From contig NZ_CP060295.1 in NCBI RefSeq assembly GCF_014302995.1, positions 2,542,001 through 2,606,000 on the forward strand: a stretch of 64,000 bases of DNA, given 5' to 3'. Source of the stretch: Variovorax sp. PAMC26660. Its GTDB lineage: Bacteria > Pseudomonadota > Gammaproteobacteria > Burkholderiales > Burkholderiaceae_C. A program made the translations under genes and the position numbers. Positions within the stretch are counted from its first letter, which is position 1; the number at the start of each line of letters is the position of its first letter. This document shows positions 35,219-43,769 of the stretch, one piece after another. The notes under the pieces were generated by a model, which searched no databases, was not told the DNA's origin, and was given only the letters and a program-made list of their open reading frames with translations.

Positions 35219-35392
35219 GGGTGACTGTTCCTTTCGTTTGAATGGTCACTGACTGACAAGAACCGGCTTTGAGGCCAGTTCGGTCGCTACCGTGACCACT
35301 GCGGACCCTGTCGCCGTGTGCGGTTCATTCGCTCTCGCTTGTGGGAGGTGTCCGTCGTCCGTAGTGCGGGGTTGCGCGTTTGTGGTGGTCTT

Positions 35393-35643
35393 TTCAGGGC
35401 GGGTGCGAATGACGCCAGGTGCTCCCCTGTGCGAATGTCCCCCGCTTCGCTCCTCCTTTATTTCGCTGCGGGGAGCACCCGGCGTCATTCGCACATGGGC
35501 ACGCTGCTGGTGATCCTGCGATCAACCACCGCTCTGTCCAACGCTCACGCTGATACGGGGCTCTTTTTCGCGAAATAAAGGAGGAGCGAAGCGGGGGACA
35601 TTCGCGAAAAAGAGCACCGTGTCGGCGTGAGCGACGCCCTGAA
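35393..35643. repeat. Two-hairpin MITE-like element, copy C
   Basis: A 251-bp element in the same orientation as copy A. Ends are TTCAGGGCG (35393-35401) and CGCCCTGAA (35635-35643), hairpins 35403-35494 and 35542-35633, linker 47 bp. It occupies half of the 507-bp gap between the divergent repeat-protein and Rrf2 genes; 35219-35392 and 35644-35725 hold nothing else recognised. Confidence 0.9.
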
Positions 35644-35725
35644 CAACAACCCCCCGATCGGCGACCCAAAAAGCCGAAAGACCCCACGCCCCGCCACACC
35701 AAACATATGCAACTAATAATGTTGC

Positions 35726-36187
35726 ATGAAACGAGACGGCAAGCTTTCAGGCGTCCTCCACGTGCTGCTGCACATGGCCGAGATGGACGGACCCGTCACC
35801 TCCGAGTCCTTGGGCAAGGCGATGCAAACCAACCCGGTCGTCGTGCGGCGAGTCATGGCCGGCCTGCGGCAGGCCGGGTTCGTGAGTTCTGCCAAGGGCC
35901 ACGGCGGCGGCTGGGTGCTGTCGTGCACCTTGTCCTGTGTGACTTTGGGCGACATCCACAACGCGGTCGGCGCGCCCGCGCTGCTGGCCATGGGCAACCG
36001 CACCGAAAGCCCAGGCTGCGCGGTCGAGCAGGCCGTGAACGCGGCGCTCGACGGTGTCTGCGAAGAAGCCGAGGCCCTGCTGCTCAAGCGCTTCAACAGC
36101 ATCACGCTGGCCGACCTCTCCAAAGACTTCCATCGCCGCATGACAGGCGGCGGCCTCACCTTGAAGGACATTGAACATGCGCTATGA
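35726..36187 (+). CDS. Rrf2-family transcriptional regulator
   Basis: A 153-residue Rrf2-type winged-helix regulator. Features are the N-terminal LSGVLHVLLHMAE, the recognition helix NPVVVRRVMAGLRQAGFV and the wing GHGGGWVLS. Cysteines occur at SCTLSC, PGC and GVC, but not in the C-x5-C-x5-C spacing of IscR, so iron-sulfur binding is doubtful and thiol redox sensing is possible. It overlaps the next gene, a thioredoxin-reductase-like flavoprotein, by 11 bp, a pairing seen widely in proteobacteria, and probably autoregulates the pair. Confidence 0.85.
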   Translation: MKRDGKLSGVLHVLLHMAEMDGPVTSESLGKAMQTNPVVVRRVMAGLRQAGFVSSAKGHGGGWVLSCTLSCVTLGDIHNAVGAPALLAMGNRTESPGCAVEQAVNAALDGVCEEAEALLLKRFNSITLADLSKDFHRRMTGGGLTLKDIEHAL

Positions 36188-37088
36188 CGCTCTTGTCGTG
36201 GGCGGCAGCTTTGCCGGCCTTTCTGCTGCAATGCAGCTCGCCCGCGCACGCAGGAAGGTGTGCGTGGTGGATGCGGGCGCGCCGCGCAACCGTTTCACCG
36301 CGCAGTCGCACGGCTTCTTCGGACAGGACGGCGTACCGCCGCTGAAGATGATTGCCGACGCGCGCGCCAAGGTGCTGGCCTACCCGAGCGTCACCTTCAT
36401 CGAAGGCCATGTCACCGCGGCCCAGGCTGACGGCGCGGGCGGCTTCACTGTGTTGCTGCAGGGCCGCGACGTACCGCTGTCGGCCGACCGTATTCTGCTG
36501 GCCTTCGGCGTGCAGGACGGCCTGCCCGACATCGACGGGCTGCGCGAGCGCTGGGGCACCAGCGTGCTGCACTGTCCCTATTGCCATGGTTACGAGTTCA
36601 GCGACCGGCGCCTGGGTGTGCTCTTCGCAGCCCCGATGCCGCCCGACCATGCGCTGCTCATCGCCGAATGGGGACCGACCACGCTCTTCCTGAATGGCAA
36701 TAACGCCGACGCGCTGGACGACGAGGTGCGCCAGAAGCTGCAGGCGCGCGGCGTGACCATCGAGCCGGGGCGCGTCGTCGGTCTGGAAGGCGCGGCGCCC
36801 GACCTCGCGGGCCTTCGCATCGACGATGGCCGCCTGGTGCCCATCGATGCACTGTACGTGGCGCCGCGCCCGCGCATGGGCAGCCCGCTGGCGGAGCAAC
36901 TCGGCTGCGCCATCGACGACGGTCCGGTCGCACCGATGATCCGCACGGACATGTTCAAGGCGACCACGGTGCGTGGCGTGTACGCCGCCGGGGACATCGC
37001 GACCCCGTTCCAGAACGCCACGCTGGCTTCGGCCGATGGTGTGTTCGCGGGCGTGGCGGTGCATCGTTCGCTGGTGTTCGATGCCTGA
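36177..37088 (+). CDS. Thioredoxin-reductase-like NAD(P)/FAD oxidoreductase
   Basis: A 303-residue flavoprotein of the TrxB-like class II group. The FAD loop GGSFAG is at residues 9-14, the dithiol CPYC at 133-136 and a C-terminal FAD segment GVYAAGDIATPFQNA near 266-280. It likely reduces a small disulfide or acts as an NAD(P)H oxidase. I choose the ATG at 36177, with AAGGA 8 bp upstream, over the TTG at 36171. It is translationally coupled to the Rrf2 gene. The thioredoxin partner is not encoded nearby. Confidence 0.85.
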   Translation: MRYDALVVGGSFAGLSAAMQLARARRKVCVVDAGAPRNRFTAQSHGFFGQDGVPPLKMIADARAKVLAYPSVTFIEGHVTAAQADGAGGFTVLLQGRDVPLSADRILLAFGVQDGLPDIDGLRERWGTSVLHCPYCHGYEFSDRRLGVLFAAPMPPDHALLIAEWGPTTLFLNGNNADALDDEVRQKLQARGVTIEPGRVVGLEGAAPDLAGLRIDDGRLVPIDALYVAPRPRMGSPLAEQLGCAIDDGPVAPMIRTDMFKATTVRGVYAAGDIATPFQNATLASADGVFAGVAVHRSLVFDA

Positions 37089-37169
37089 TTTTTTGAAGGC
37101 GCGACCGGGTTCGCAGGTCAGCAAGACAGGCGGGAGACGACCGCAAAACGACTTTGATGAGCGGGGTCG

Positions 37170-37205
37170 GCAAAACAGGCCAAAAATCCCCCTATAATTC
37201 GAGAC
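37170..37205 (+). promoter_or_regulatory. Promoter of tRNA-Gly
   Basis: A perfect -10 hexamer TATAAT is at 37193-37198, about 14 bp before the first base of the tRNA. The -35 position (around 37170) is only a weak match. No other strong promoter element was seen between the flavoprotein gene and the tRNA. Confidence 0.6.
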
Positions 37206-37212
37206 TTGTCAC

Positions 37213-37288
37213 GCGGGAATAGCTCAGTTGGTAGAGCGCAACCTTGCCAAGGTTGAGGTCGAGAGTTCGAGACTCTTTTCCCGCTCCA
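37213..37288 (+). tRNA. tRNA-Gly (anticodon GCC)
   Basis: A 76-nt cloverleaf. The acceptor stem GCGGGAA (37213-37219) pairs with TTCCCGC (37278-37284), followed by discriminator T and an encoded CCA (37286-37288). The D-arm region AGCTCAGTTGGTAGAGC is standard. The anticodon stem CAACC/GGTTG flanks the loop TTGCCAA, giving anticodon GCC at 37246-37248. The T-arm GAGAGTTCGAGACTC is intact. Confidence 0.97.
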
Positions 37289-37297
37289 GATCGCATG

Positions 37298-37330
37298 AAA
37301 AAGGCCACCTTACCGGTGGCCTTTTTCTTT
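37298..37330. terminator. Terminator between tRNA-Gly and fahA
   Basis: AAAAAGGCCACC and GGTGGCCTTTTT pair around a short loop, with A runs before and T runs after. The hairpin is symmetric and can end both the tRNA transcript and the convergent fahA operon. Confidence 0.9.
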
Positions 37331-37362
37331 GGGTGCTCGGTTTGAACCGAGCCCCGGTCAAG

Positions 37363-38685
37363 TCAGCCCTTCGCCGGCAACACCGTCCCCCGGCTCTCCC
37401 CGAACCCGATGCGCGCATGCCCGGGTTTTTCGCACCAGCCGCGCAGCAGCACCGCATCGCCGTCTTCCAGAAAGGCGCGCTGCTCGCCGTTGGCCAGCGT
37501 CACCGGGCTTTGTCCGCCGCGCGCCAGTTCGATGATTGCGCCGGCTTCGCCGGGCCCCGGGCCCGAAATCGTGCCGCTGCCGAACAGGTCGCCCGCATTC
37601 AGCTTGCAGCCGCCCATCGTGTGGTGCGCCACCATCTGCGCCACGCTCCAGTACTGGTGCCTGAAGCTGGTGCCCGACAGGCGCGACGGTCCGCTCTTGT
37701 CCTCGCGCGCCTTGTCGCTTTCGAGCCAGACCTCCAGGCTGATGTCGATCGCACCACCGTCGCGGTTCGCCTGGCTTTCCAGGTAGCCGAGCGGCTGGGG
37801 TTCGTCGGCCGGCCGCATCCAGGCCTGGCGGTAGGGCGCGAGCGCCTCCATCGTCACGATCCACGGCGAGATCGTGGTCGCGAAGTTCTTCGCAAGAAAC
37901 GGCCCGAGCGGCGCCATCTCCCAGAACTGGATGTCGCGCGCCGACCAGTCGTTGAGCAGGCAGATGCCGAAGATGTGTTCCTCCGCATGTTCGAGCGGAA
38001 TCGGCTCGCCGGCCGCATTGCCTTCGCCGATCCACACGCCGAGTTCGAGCTCGTAGTCGAGCCGCGCGCAGGGGTGGTACGTCGGCGCCTTGGCGCCGGG
38101 TGCCATCGTCTGCCCCATCGGCCGGTGAAAGCGCTGGCCGCTGACGCCGATGGTCGACACGCGCCCGTGGTACGCGGTCGGAATCCAGCGGAAGTTCGGC
38201 GTCACGTCGCCCTCGGGGTTGAACAGGCGCGTGATGTTCAGCGCATGGTCGATCGATGTGTAGAAGTCGGTGTAATCGCCGATGCGCGCGGGCACGGTGT
38301 ACTCGACCTCGGCCTGCGACACGAGGCACTTGCGCAGGTCTTGCACCGTGGCCGCCGGCGCATCGCTTTGCAGCAGCGCGAAGAGCGCATGACGCAGCGC
38401 CTGCCATGCGGGGGCGCCGAGCGCGAAGAAGTCGTTCAGCGCGGGCAATGCGGCGGCACGTGCCGCATCGAGCGCGAGTCCGTCGACATGCGAGCCTGCG
38501 GCCAGCGCCGCCAGGTCGAGCACCTGGTCGCCGATGGCCACGCCGCCGCGAAAGGGCTTGGGACTGCCGATGCGGCGGAACATCGCATACGGCAGGTTCT
38601 GGATCGGAAAGTCGGTGCCAGCGACATTCGCCGATTCGACCCAGCTGCGGGCGTTGGCGTCGTGCGTGTGGTTGAGCGCGATCAT
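37363..38685 (-). CDS. fahA: Fumarylacetoacetase
   Basis: A 440-residue FAH-family hydrolase that cleaves fumarylacetoacetate to fumarate and acetoacetate. Its full length, the N-terminal SH3-like domain (LPYAMFRR) and the catalytic part with YTDFYTSIDHALNITRLF, IPTAYHGRVSTIGVSG and LNDWSARDIQFWEMAPLGPFL are those of true fumarylacetoacetases. The ATG at 38685 follows AAGGA. Homogentisate dioxygenase is not in the window. It shares an operon with a cyclase-family protein and an ABC importer, and the acetoacetate it makes could feed the ligase encoded at 43770. Confidence 0.92.
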   Translation of the reverse strand: MIALNHTHDANARSWVESANVAGTDFPIQNLPYAMFRRIGSPKPFRGGVAIGDQVLDLAALAAGSHVDGLALDAARAAALPALNDFFALGAPAWQALRHALFALLQSDAPAATVQDLRKCLVSQAEVEYTVPARIGDYTDFYTSIDHALNITRLFNPEGDVTPNFRWIPTAYHGRVSTIGVSGQRFHRPMGQTMAPGAKAPTYHPCARLDYELELGVWIGEGNAAGEPIPLEHAEEHIFGICLLNDWSARDIQFWEMAPLGPFLAKNFATTISPWIVTMEALAPYRQAWMRPADEPQPLGYLESQANRDGGAIDISLEVWLESDKAREDKSGPSRLSGTSFRHQYWSVAQMVAHHTMGGCKLNAGDLFGSGTISGPGPGEAGAIIELARGGQSPVTLANGEQRAFLEDGDAVLLRGWCEKPGHARIGFGESRGTVLPAKG

Positions 38686-38711
38686 GATGGGGTTCGTCCT
38701 TCGCTGCTCGT

Positions 38712-39518
38712 TCAAACCGATGCCATCAGCGCATCGTCGAAGATCGCGACCGCGCGCGTCCAGCCCGCCGATGCGCCGCGAATCTTGTGCGGAAAGCAGC
38801 TGATGAAGAAGCCCGTGGGCGGCAGCACCTCAAGGTTGTGCAGCTTCTCGATGTGGCAGTAGCCGATGTCGCGGCCGGCCTTGTGGCCTTCCCAGATCAG
38901 CGAGGCGTCTTGCGTCTCGCCGTACTTCTTGGCGGTGTGCACGAAGGGCGCGTCCCAGCTCCATGCATCGGTGCCCGTGAGCCGCACGCCGCGCTCCAGC
39001 AGATACATGGTGGCTTCGTAGCCCATGCCGGCGCCGGCCGACACATAGTCGTTGTTGCCATAGCGCGAGCCGGCGCGCGTGTTGATCACCACGATCTCCA
39101 GCGGGCTCAGCGTGTGGCCGATGCGCTTGAGTTCGGACTCGACGTCGTCAGCCGTAACCACATAGCCATCGGCGAAATGACGAAAGTCCAGCTTCACGCC
39201 CGGCTGGAAGCACCATTCGAGCGGCACGTCGTGGATCGCAATGGCGGGCTTCTTCTCGCCCAGCGCCTTGTCCATGGTCGAGTGAAAGTGATAGGGCGCA
39301 TCGAGGTGCGTGCCGTTGTGCGTGGACAGTTGCACCAGCTCCACCGCCCAGCCTTCGCCGTCCGGCAGGTCCTCTTTCTTCAAGCCGGGAAAGAAAGGCT
39401 CGATCTGCTCGTAGGTCTGCTCGTGCGTGAAGTACTGGATCTTCGGCGCGAAGGCAGGCGGATCGGACAGCACATCGTTTTCCAGAAAGATCGAGAGGTC
39501 GACAAACTTGCGTGGCAT
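38712..39518 (-). CDS. Cyclase-family (kynurenine formamidase/isatin hydrolase-like) protein
   Basis: A 268-residue metal-dependent hydrolase. The family motif HNGTHLDAPYH is at residues 67-77 and supplies manganese or zinc ligands; a later H and E near IWEGHKAGRDIGY complete the site. Relatives hydrolyse formyl-kynurenine, isatin or cyclic amides. The ATG at 39518 has AGGAG upstream. It lies 26 bp before fahA and 70 bp after the permease genes, so it probably acts on the imported compound before FahA. The substrate is unknown. Confidence 0.85.
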   Translation of the reverse strand: MPRKFVDLSIFLENDVLSDPPAFAPKIQYFTHEQTYEQIEPFFPGLKKEDLPDGEGWAVELVQLSTHNGTHLDAPYHFHSTMDKALGEKKPAIAIHDVPLEWCFQPGVKLDFRHFADGYVVTADDVESELKRIGHTLSPLEIVVINTRAGSRYGNNDYVSAGAGMGYEATMYLLERGVRLTGTDAWSWDAPFVHTAKKYGETQDASLIWEGHKAGRDIGYCHIEKLHNLEVLPPTGFFISCFPHKIRGASAGWTRAVAIFDDALMASV

Positions 39519-39588
39519 GGCGGGACTCCTTGTGGGGGTGTGGTTGTTGGCGTGAAGGAAGGACGGAATGAATGAGCGAGCGGATCGA

Positions 39589-40380
39589 TCAGGGCTGCTG
39601 CCAGCGCAGCAGGCGCTTCTCTGCAAAGGCCAGCAGTGCATTGCTCGCGAAGCCGATGAGCCCGAGCAGCACGATGCCGGCGAAGAGATCGCTGGCGCGG
39701 AAGGCACGCGCCGCCAGAAGAATGGCCTGGCCCAGGCCGTTTTGCGATGCGATCATTTCGCCCACCACTGCGACGATCAGTGCAATGGTCAGCGCCAGGC
39801 GCATGCCGGCCAGGACGTCGGGCATGGCGTTGGGCAGGCCCATCTTCCAGATGTACGCGGCGCGCGACATCTGCAGGCAGCGCGCCACTTCCGACAGCCG
39901 CGGCTCCACGGCCGCGAAGCCGTGCACCGTGGCCAGCAGCACCGGCCACATCGCGCCGAAGGCGACCACGAACAGCACCATGCCGGGGTTCAGTCCGAAG
40001 ATCGAAATGGCGAGCGGCAGCAGCGCCGATGCGGGCAGCGGACGGATGAATTCAAGCGTTGGCTGCACCCATGCGCGCACCACCGGCGACGTGCCGATGG
40101 CCGCGCCCAGCACCACGCCGAACAGCGAAGCCAGCAGCCAGCCTTCGACCATGCGGCCGACCGTCGCCTGCGTGAAGGCGAGCAGTTCGCCGTTGCCCGA
40201 ATCGCCGGAGAGGTTGAGGCCTTCGAGCAGGCTGGCGAAGGTGGCTTGCGGCGTCGGCAGGAACACGCGGCTGACCCAACCGGTATTGCTCGCGACCCAC
40301 CAGAGCGCAATCAGCGCGCACAGCACGGCGAGCGAGCCGAGCCAGTTCGCGCAGGCGCGGTTGCGGTTGTCGCCGTTCAT
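39589..40380 (-). CDS. NitT/TauT-type ABC transporter permease
   Basis: A 263-residue inner-membrane permease of the SsuC/TauC family with about six helices. The coupling-helix EAA-like segment AVEPRLSEVARCLQMSRAAY is followed by IWKMGLPNAMPDVLAGMRLAL. The ATG at 40380 overlaps the preceding permease gene by 4 bp. Two unlike permeases in one operon suggest a heterodimeric channel, unusual for this family, which mostly uses homodimers. Confidence 0.88.
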   Translation of the reverse strand: MNGDNRNRACANWLGSLAVLCALIALWWVASNTGWVSRVFLPTPQATFASLLEGLNLSGDSGNGELLAFTQATVGRMVEGWLLASLFGVVLGAAIGTSPVVRAWVQPTLEFIRPLPASALLPLAISIFGLNPGMVLFVVAFGAMWPVLLATVHGFAAVEPRLSEVARCLQMSRAAYIWKMGLPNAMPDVLAGMRLALTIALIVAVVGEMIASQNGLGQAILLAARAFRASDLFAGIVLLGLIGFASNALLAFAEKRLLRWQQP

Positions 40381-41147
40381 GACAACACCCCCATGCGCCG
40401 TGCGACCACGCGCTGCAGCAGCAACATGCCCGCGTTGACCGCGAAGCCCACCACGCCGATCCAGCCCAGCCACGCGAGCATCAGCGCGGGGTCGAAGCTC
40501 TGCTGCGCAATCATCATCGCGTAGCCCATGCCGTTGGGGTTGGCGGCGATCTCCACCGTGACGGCCACCACCAGCGCCACCGCCACGCCGAGCCGCAGCG
40601 CGACGAACAGGCGCGGCACGATGGCCGGCAGCACGATCTTGAAGGCCCGCTCGCGCGCCGACAAACCCAGCACGCGGCTGACTTCGAGCAGCCGGGGCTC
40701 GATCTGCTGCACGGCCGACTGCACCAGCACCAGCAATGGCCAGAAGGTGGCAAAGGCGACGATGGCCAGTTCCATGCGCACACCGAAACCGAAGCCCAGC
40801 ATCGCGAGCGGAATCAGCGCGACGGAGGGCACGGGGCGCAGCACTTCGATCGACATCGAGCCAAGTTGTGCCGCGCGACGCGAGAGGCCGAGCAGCAACC
40901 CCAGCGCGATGCCGAGCACCGCGCCCAGCAGCAGGCCGAGCGCCGCCGTGCCGAGCGTGAAGCCCGTCGCCTGCCACAGCGAGCCGTCCATCGCTGCACC
41001 TACAAACGCCTTGGCCGCCGCACTCGGCGGTGCAATCGCATCGCTGCCCAATGCAGCCGCGCGCCGCGCGTACCACTCGAGGGCACCGACCAGCAGGGCA
41101 GGGAACACCCATGGCCGCAGCCAGCGCAAGAGGCGGCTCTCAGTCAT
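40377..41147 (-). CDS. NitT/TauT-type ABC transporter permease (second)
   Basis: A 256-residue permease of the same family as its neighbour. Its coupling segment is QIEPRLLEVSRVLGLSARERA, followed by FKIVLPAIVPRLFVALRLGVA. I start at the ATG at 41147, which overlaps the ATPase gene by 8 bp; the longer frame enters that gene. It probably pairs with the other permease to carry the substrate into the fahA/cyclase pathway. Confidence 0.88.
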   Translation of the reverse strand: MTESRLLRWLRPWVFPALLVGALEWYARRAAALGSDAIAPPSAAAKAFVGAAMDGSLWQATGFTLGTAALGLLLGAVLGIALGLLLGLSRRAAQLGSMSIEVLRPVPSVALIPLAMLGFGFGVRMELAIVAFATFWPLLVLVQSAVQQIEPRLLEVSRVLGLSARERAFKIVLPAIVPRLFVALRLGVAVALVVAVTVEIAANPNGMGYAMMIAQQSFDPALMLAWLGWIGVVGFAVNAGMLLLQRVVARRMGVLS

Positions 41148-41919
41148 GGCCCTGCTCGATGAAAGCGAACAGCTCACGCCGCAACTGCAGGTATTCCGGA
41201 TGCTCCTTGGTCGTGAGCTGGTCGCGCGGACGCGGGATCTTCACGTCGATCATTCGCGCGAGGCTGGGCCGTCCCGGACCGGGGTTGGCCTGCAGCGCGA
41301 TCACGCGGTCACCCAGGTAGATGGCTTCTTCCAGGTCGTGCGTGACGAACAGCACCGTGAGCCCGGTCTCGCGCACCAGCCGCGCCAGTTCGTCCTGCAG
41401 GCTCTGGCGCGTGAGCGCATCGAGCGCGCCGAAGGGCTCGTCCATCATCATCAGCTCGGGCTGCTGCGCGAGGCAGCGGGCGATCTGCACACGCTGCTGC
41501 ATGCCGCCGGACAGTTGCACCGGAAACTTCTGCGCATGTTTGGCAAGGCCGACCTTGCCGAGCACATCGGCGATGCGCGACGCGCGTTCCGCCGCGGGCA
41601 CGCCGGCGGCTTCGAGCGCCAGGCTCACATTGCCTTCCACCGTGCGCCAGGGCAGCAGTGCACGGCCGTAGTCCTGGAACACGAAGGCCACTTCGCGCGA
41701 GGGCTCGGTCATCTTCACGCCGTTGCGCCGCACCTCGCCCGCGCTGGCCGTGACGAGGCCGCTGGCTGCGCGCAGCAGCGTGGTCTTGCCGCAGCCGCTG
41801 GGGCCGACGATGCAGACGAACTCGCCGCGCGCCACGTCGAAGGAAGTGGGCGACAGAATCTCGCGACCGCCCAGGCGGATGGCGACGCCGTCGAAGCGCA
41901 GGAAGGGTGTGGCTTGCAT
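41140..41919 (-). CDS. NitT/TauT-type ABC transporter ATPase
   Basis: A 259-residue ATPase with Walker A GPSGCGKTT (39-47), signature LSGGMQQRVQIARCL, Walker B LMMMDEPFGALD and switch FVTHDLEEA, all typical of SsuB/TauB/NrtD. The ATG at 41919 gives the standard family start. It lies between the binding protein (74 bp) and the permeases (8-bp overlap). Confidence 0.9.
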   Translation of the reverse strand: MQATPFLRFDGVAIRLGGREILSPTSFDVARGEFVCIVGPSGCGKTTLLRAASGLVTASAGEVRRNGVKMTEPSREVAFVFQDYGRALLPWRTVEGNVSLALEAAGVPAAERASRIADVLGKVGLAKHAQKFPVQLSGGMQQRVQIARCLAQQPELMMMDEPFGALDALTRQSLQDELARLVRETGLTVLFVTHDLEEAIYLGDRVIALQANPGPGRPSLARMIDVKIPRPRDQLTTKEHPEYLQLRRELFAFIEQGHD

Positions 41920-41993
41920 CGGGAAACTCGTCGGCGAACGTGCAACGCTCGCGGAAAGCGTGGCGCGCGCGGTGATCGGGGCGGGAGCGGAAA

Positions 41994-42941
41994 TCACTTG
42001 GCGATCAGCTTCGCAACATCGATGTTCGTCTTGAGCATGTCCTGCTCCTTCATCAGCCCGGTCCAGTAGCCGAGCTGCTTTTCGCTGACCATGGGGCCGG
42101 GCGGCGAGATCTGCACCTTGGCCAGTACCTCGGGTGGCAGCTTGATGTATTTGCCGATGCTCGCGCGCACCTTCGCGTCGTTCTTCGGCTGCTGCATGAA
42201 GGCAGCCGATTCGACCAGCGACTCGCGGAAGGCGCGCGCCGTCGCCGGGTTCTTCGCCACCCATTCGCGCTTGGCCGCATGCACGATCGTCTGGTTGTTC
42301 TCGGGCAGGAAGGTCGAGTAGTACGAGGCCACATAGCCCGCGCCGCTCTCGGTGATGCGGCTCATGAACGGGTCGGCCGACACCACCGCGTCAACCGAGC
42401 CACCACGCAGCAGGTCGGCATGCTGCGGGAACGCGGCTTCGACGAAGTTGACCTTGCGGTAGTCCACGCCGCTGTCCTTCAGCCATGCGCGGAAGGTCAC
42501 GTGCAGGAAGGCGCCCAGGCCCGGCACGCCGATCTTCTTGCCGATGCAATCCTGCGGGCCCTTGATGCCCGAGCCCGCGCGCGCCACCAAGCCGAAGCCG
42601 GTGATCGTCTTCGAGGTGAGCCCGCCGCCGGCCACCAGCACCAGGTCGAGGCCGCCATCCACCGCCTGCAGGAAGACCGAAGGCGTGGGGCCTCCGATCT
42701 GTAGCGAATCGGATTGCAGCGCCGCCGGGATCGTGGAGTTGAGCGGAATGAACTTGAGTTCGACGTCGAGGTTGCGCTTCTTGAAGTAGCCCTCTTCGGC
42801 CGCCACGAAGACTGAGGCGAAGTCCGTCACGGCCGTGTACCCGAACACGATCTTCGGGGTCGACTGTTGCGCGTGCGAAGGCAGCGCGGCGGTGGCCGAT
42901 GCCGCTGCCAGCGCAGACAGCAGGGTGCGTCGATTCATCAT
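41994..42941 (-). CDS. NitT/TauT-type ABC transporter substrate-binding protein
   Basis: A 315-residue SsuA/THI5-like periplasmic protein. The signal peptide starts MNRRTLLSALAAA and could be Tat-type because of the RR pair; cleavage is likely after SHAQ. The mature part begins KIVFGYTAVTDFASVFVAAEEGYF, and PLNSTIPAALQSDSLQIGG is the usual ligand-site segment. It overlaps the TetR stop at an ATGATGA junction, so the TetR gene leads the operon. The ligand is unknown. Confidence 0.88.
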   Translation of the reverse strand: MMNRRTLLSALAAASATAALPSHAQQSTPKIVFGYTAVTDFASVFVAAEEGYFKKRNLDVELKFIPLNSTIPAALQSDSLQIGGPTPSVFLQAVDGGLDLVLVAGGGLTSKTITGFGLVARAGSGIKGPQDCIGKKIGVPGLGAFLHVTFRAWLKDSGVDYRKVNFVEAAFPQHADLLRGGSVDAVVSADPFMSRITESGAGYVASYYSTFLPENNQTIVHAAKREWVAKNPATARAFRESLVESAAFMQQPKNDAKVRASIGKYIKLPPEVLAKVQISPPGPMVSEKQLGYWTGLMKEQDMLKTNIDVAKLIAK

Positions 42942-43669
42942 GGCTTTTGTCTCCTGGGGGTGGTTTTGTTCGTGCGTGGGGTCTTGGGCCGCGGCAGCGC
43001 GGCGCGCAGGCCGCCGACGATGAAGTTCACCAGCATCGGCGCCACGGCGGGGTCGGCGCGTGTGTTCTCGCCGCGCGAGAGCCGTTCGATGCGGCTGTCG
43101 TTCAGGTGGTGCAGCAGTGAGCCCAGTGCGAACTGGTAGCCCCAGGCGGCCTGGCCGCGCGTGGCGTGCGGCAGCGCGATGTGCAGCGCATCGATGTACG
43201 CCTCGGCCAGCGGGTCGAAGTAGGCGCGCAGCACGCGGTCGGCTTCCTCGGTGGCGTGATACAGCTCGCGCGCCACCAGCAGTGCGTAGTACTCGCCCTC
43301 GGAACTTGCGCGCAGCGCCAGCACGGGCGCGGTGAAGGCTTCGATGATGCGCGGCAGCGTGCGCGTGTCGTCGGGGTCGATGCTCACCGCGGCCAGCCCC
43401 GCAAGCCGCGCCTCGATGGAGTGCGCCCAGTGCTCGAAGATCGCGTGAAACAGCTCGTGCTTCTGGCCGTAGTAGTAGCCCACCAGTGCCAGGGGCACGC
43501 CAGCCTCTTCAGCGATCTGGCGGATCGTCACCACGTGGTAGCCGTGCTGCGCGAAGAGCTTCTCGGCCGCCAGCAGGATGGCCTGCTTGCGGTCGGGCCG
43601 CGTGGCCTCGGCGGTGATGGCGGCAGCCCTTGGGGCGCTGCGTTTGACGGATGGAATGCGGGCGTTCAT
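42938..43669 (-). CDS. TetR-family regulator of the fahA/ABC operon
   Basis: A 243-residue TetR-type regulator. A basic, disordered N-terminal tail (1-27) precedes the helix-turn-helix AILLAAEKLFAQHGYHVVTIRQIAEEAGV and VGYYYGQKHELFHAIF. The long C-terminal domain is the ligand pocket. It is the first gene of the minus-strand operon and divergent from the acetoacetate-CoA ligase. Two palindromic operators lie directly before it, so autoregulation and control of the ligase are likely. Confidence 0.88.
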   Translation of the reverse strand: MNARIPSVKRSAPRAAAITAEATRPDRKQAILLAAEKLFAQHGYHVVTIRQIAEEAGVPLALVGYYYGQKHELFHAIFEHWAHSIEARLAGLAAVSIDPDDTRTLPRIIEAFTAPVLALRASSEGEYYALLVARELYHATEEADRVLRAYFDPLAEAYIDALHIALPHATRGQAAWGYQFALGSLLHHLNDSRIERLSRGENTRADPAVAPMLVNFIVGGLRAALPRPKTPRTNKTTPRRQKP

Positions 43670-43678
43670 GGAGGCGTA

Positions 43679-43716
43679 TTGAACGCTTGTACAAAAATGT
43701 TGAACACGCGTACAAA
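43679..43716. promoter_or_regulatory. Double TetR-type operator
   Basis: Two copies of the 17-bp pattern TTGAAC-RCKY-GTACAAA lie at 43679-43695 and 43700-43716. Each is an imperfect palindrome (TTGWAC-N4-GTACAA). Their start points are 21 bp apart, two turns of the helix, so two dimers would bind the same face. The site is 10 bp upstream of the TetR start and about 54 bp upstream of the ligase start. Confidence 0.7.
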
Positions 43717-43769
43717 CCCTGAGGTCAACCCCGATTGAGCACGGTCGTTCGCAGCGCTACGCTTGGGGC

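Noticed and set aside
35394..35702. Short open frames across the two-hairpin repeats (also near 6112-6417, 29088-29582, 57433-57621 and 62797-63297)
   Set aside because: The recurring peptides (for example ECPPLRSSF) simply translate the repeat core in several frames and strands; no ribosome-binding sites or independent coding signs.
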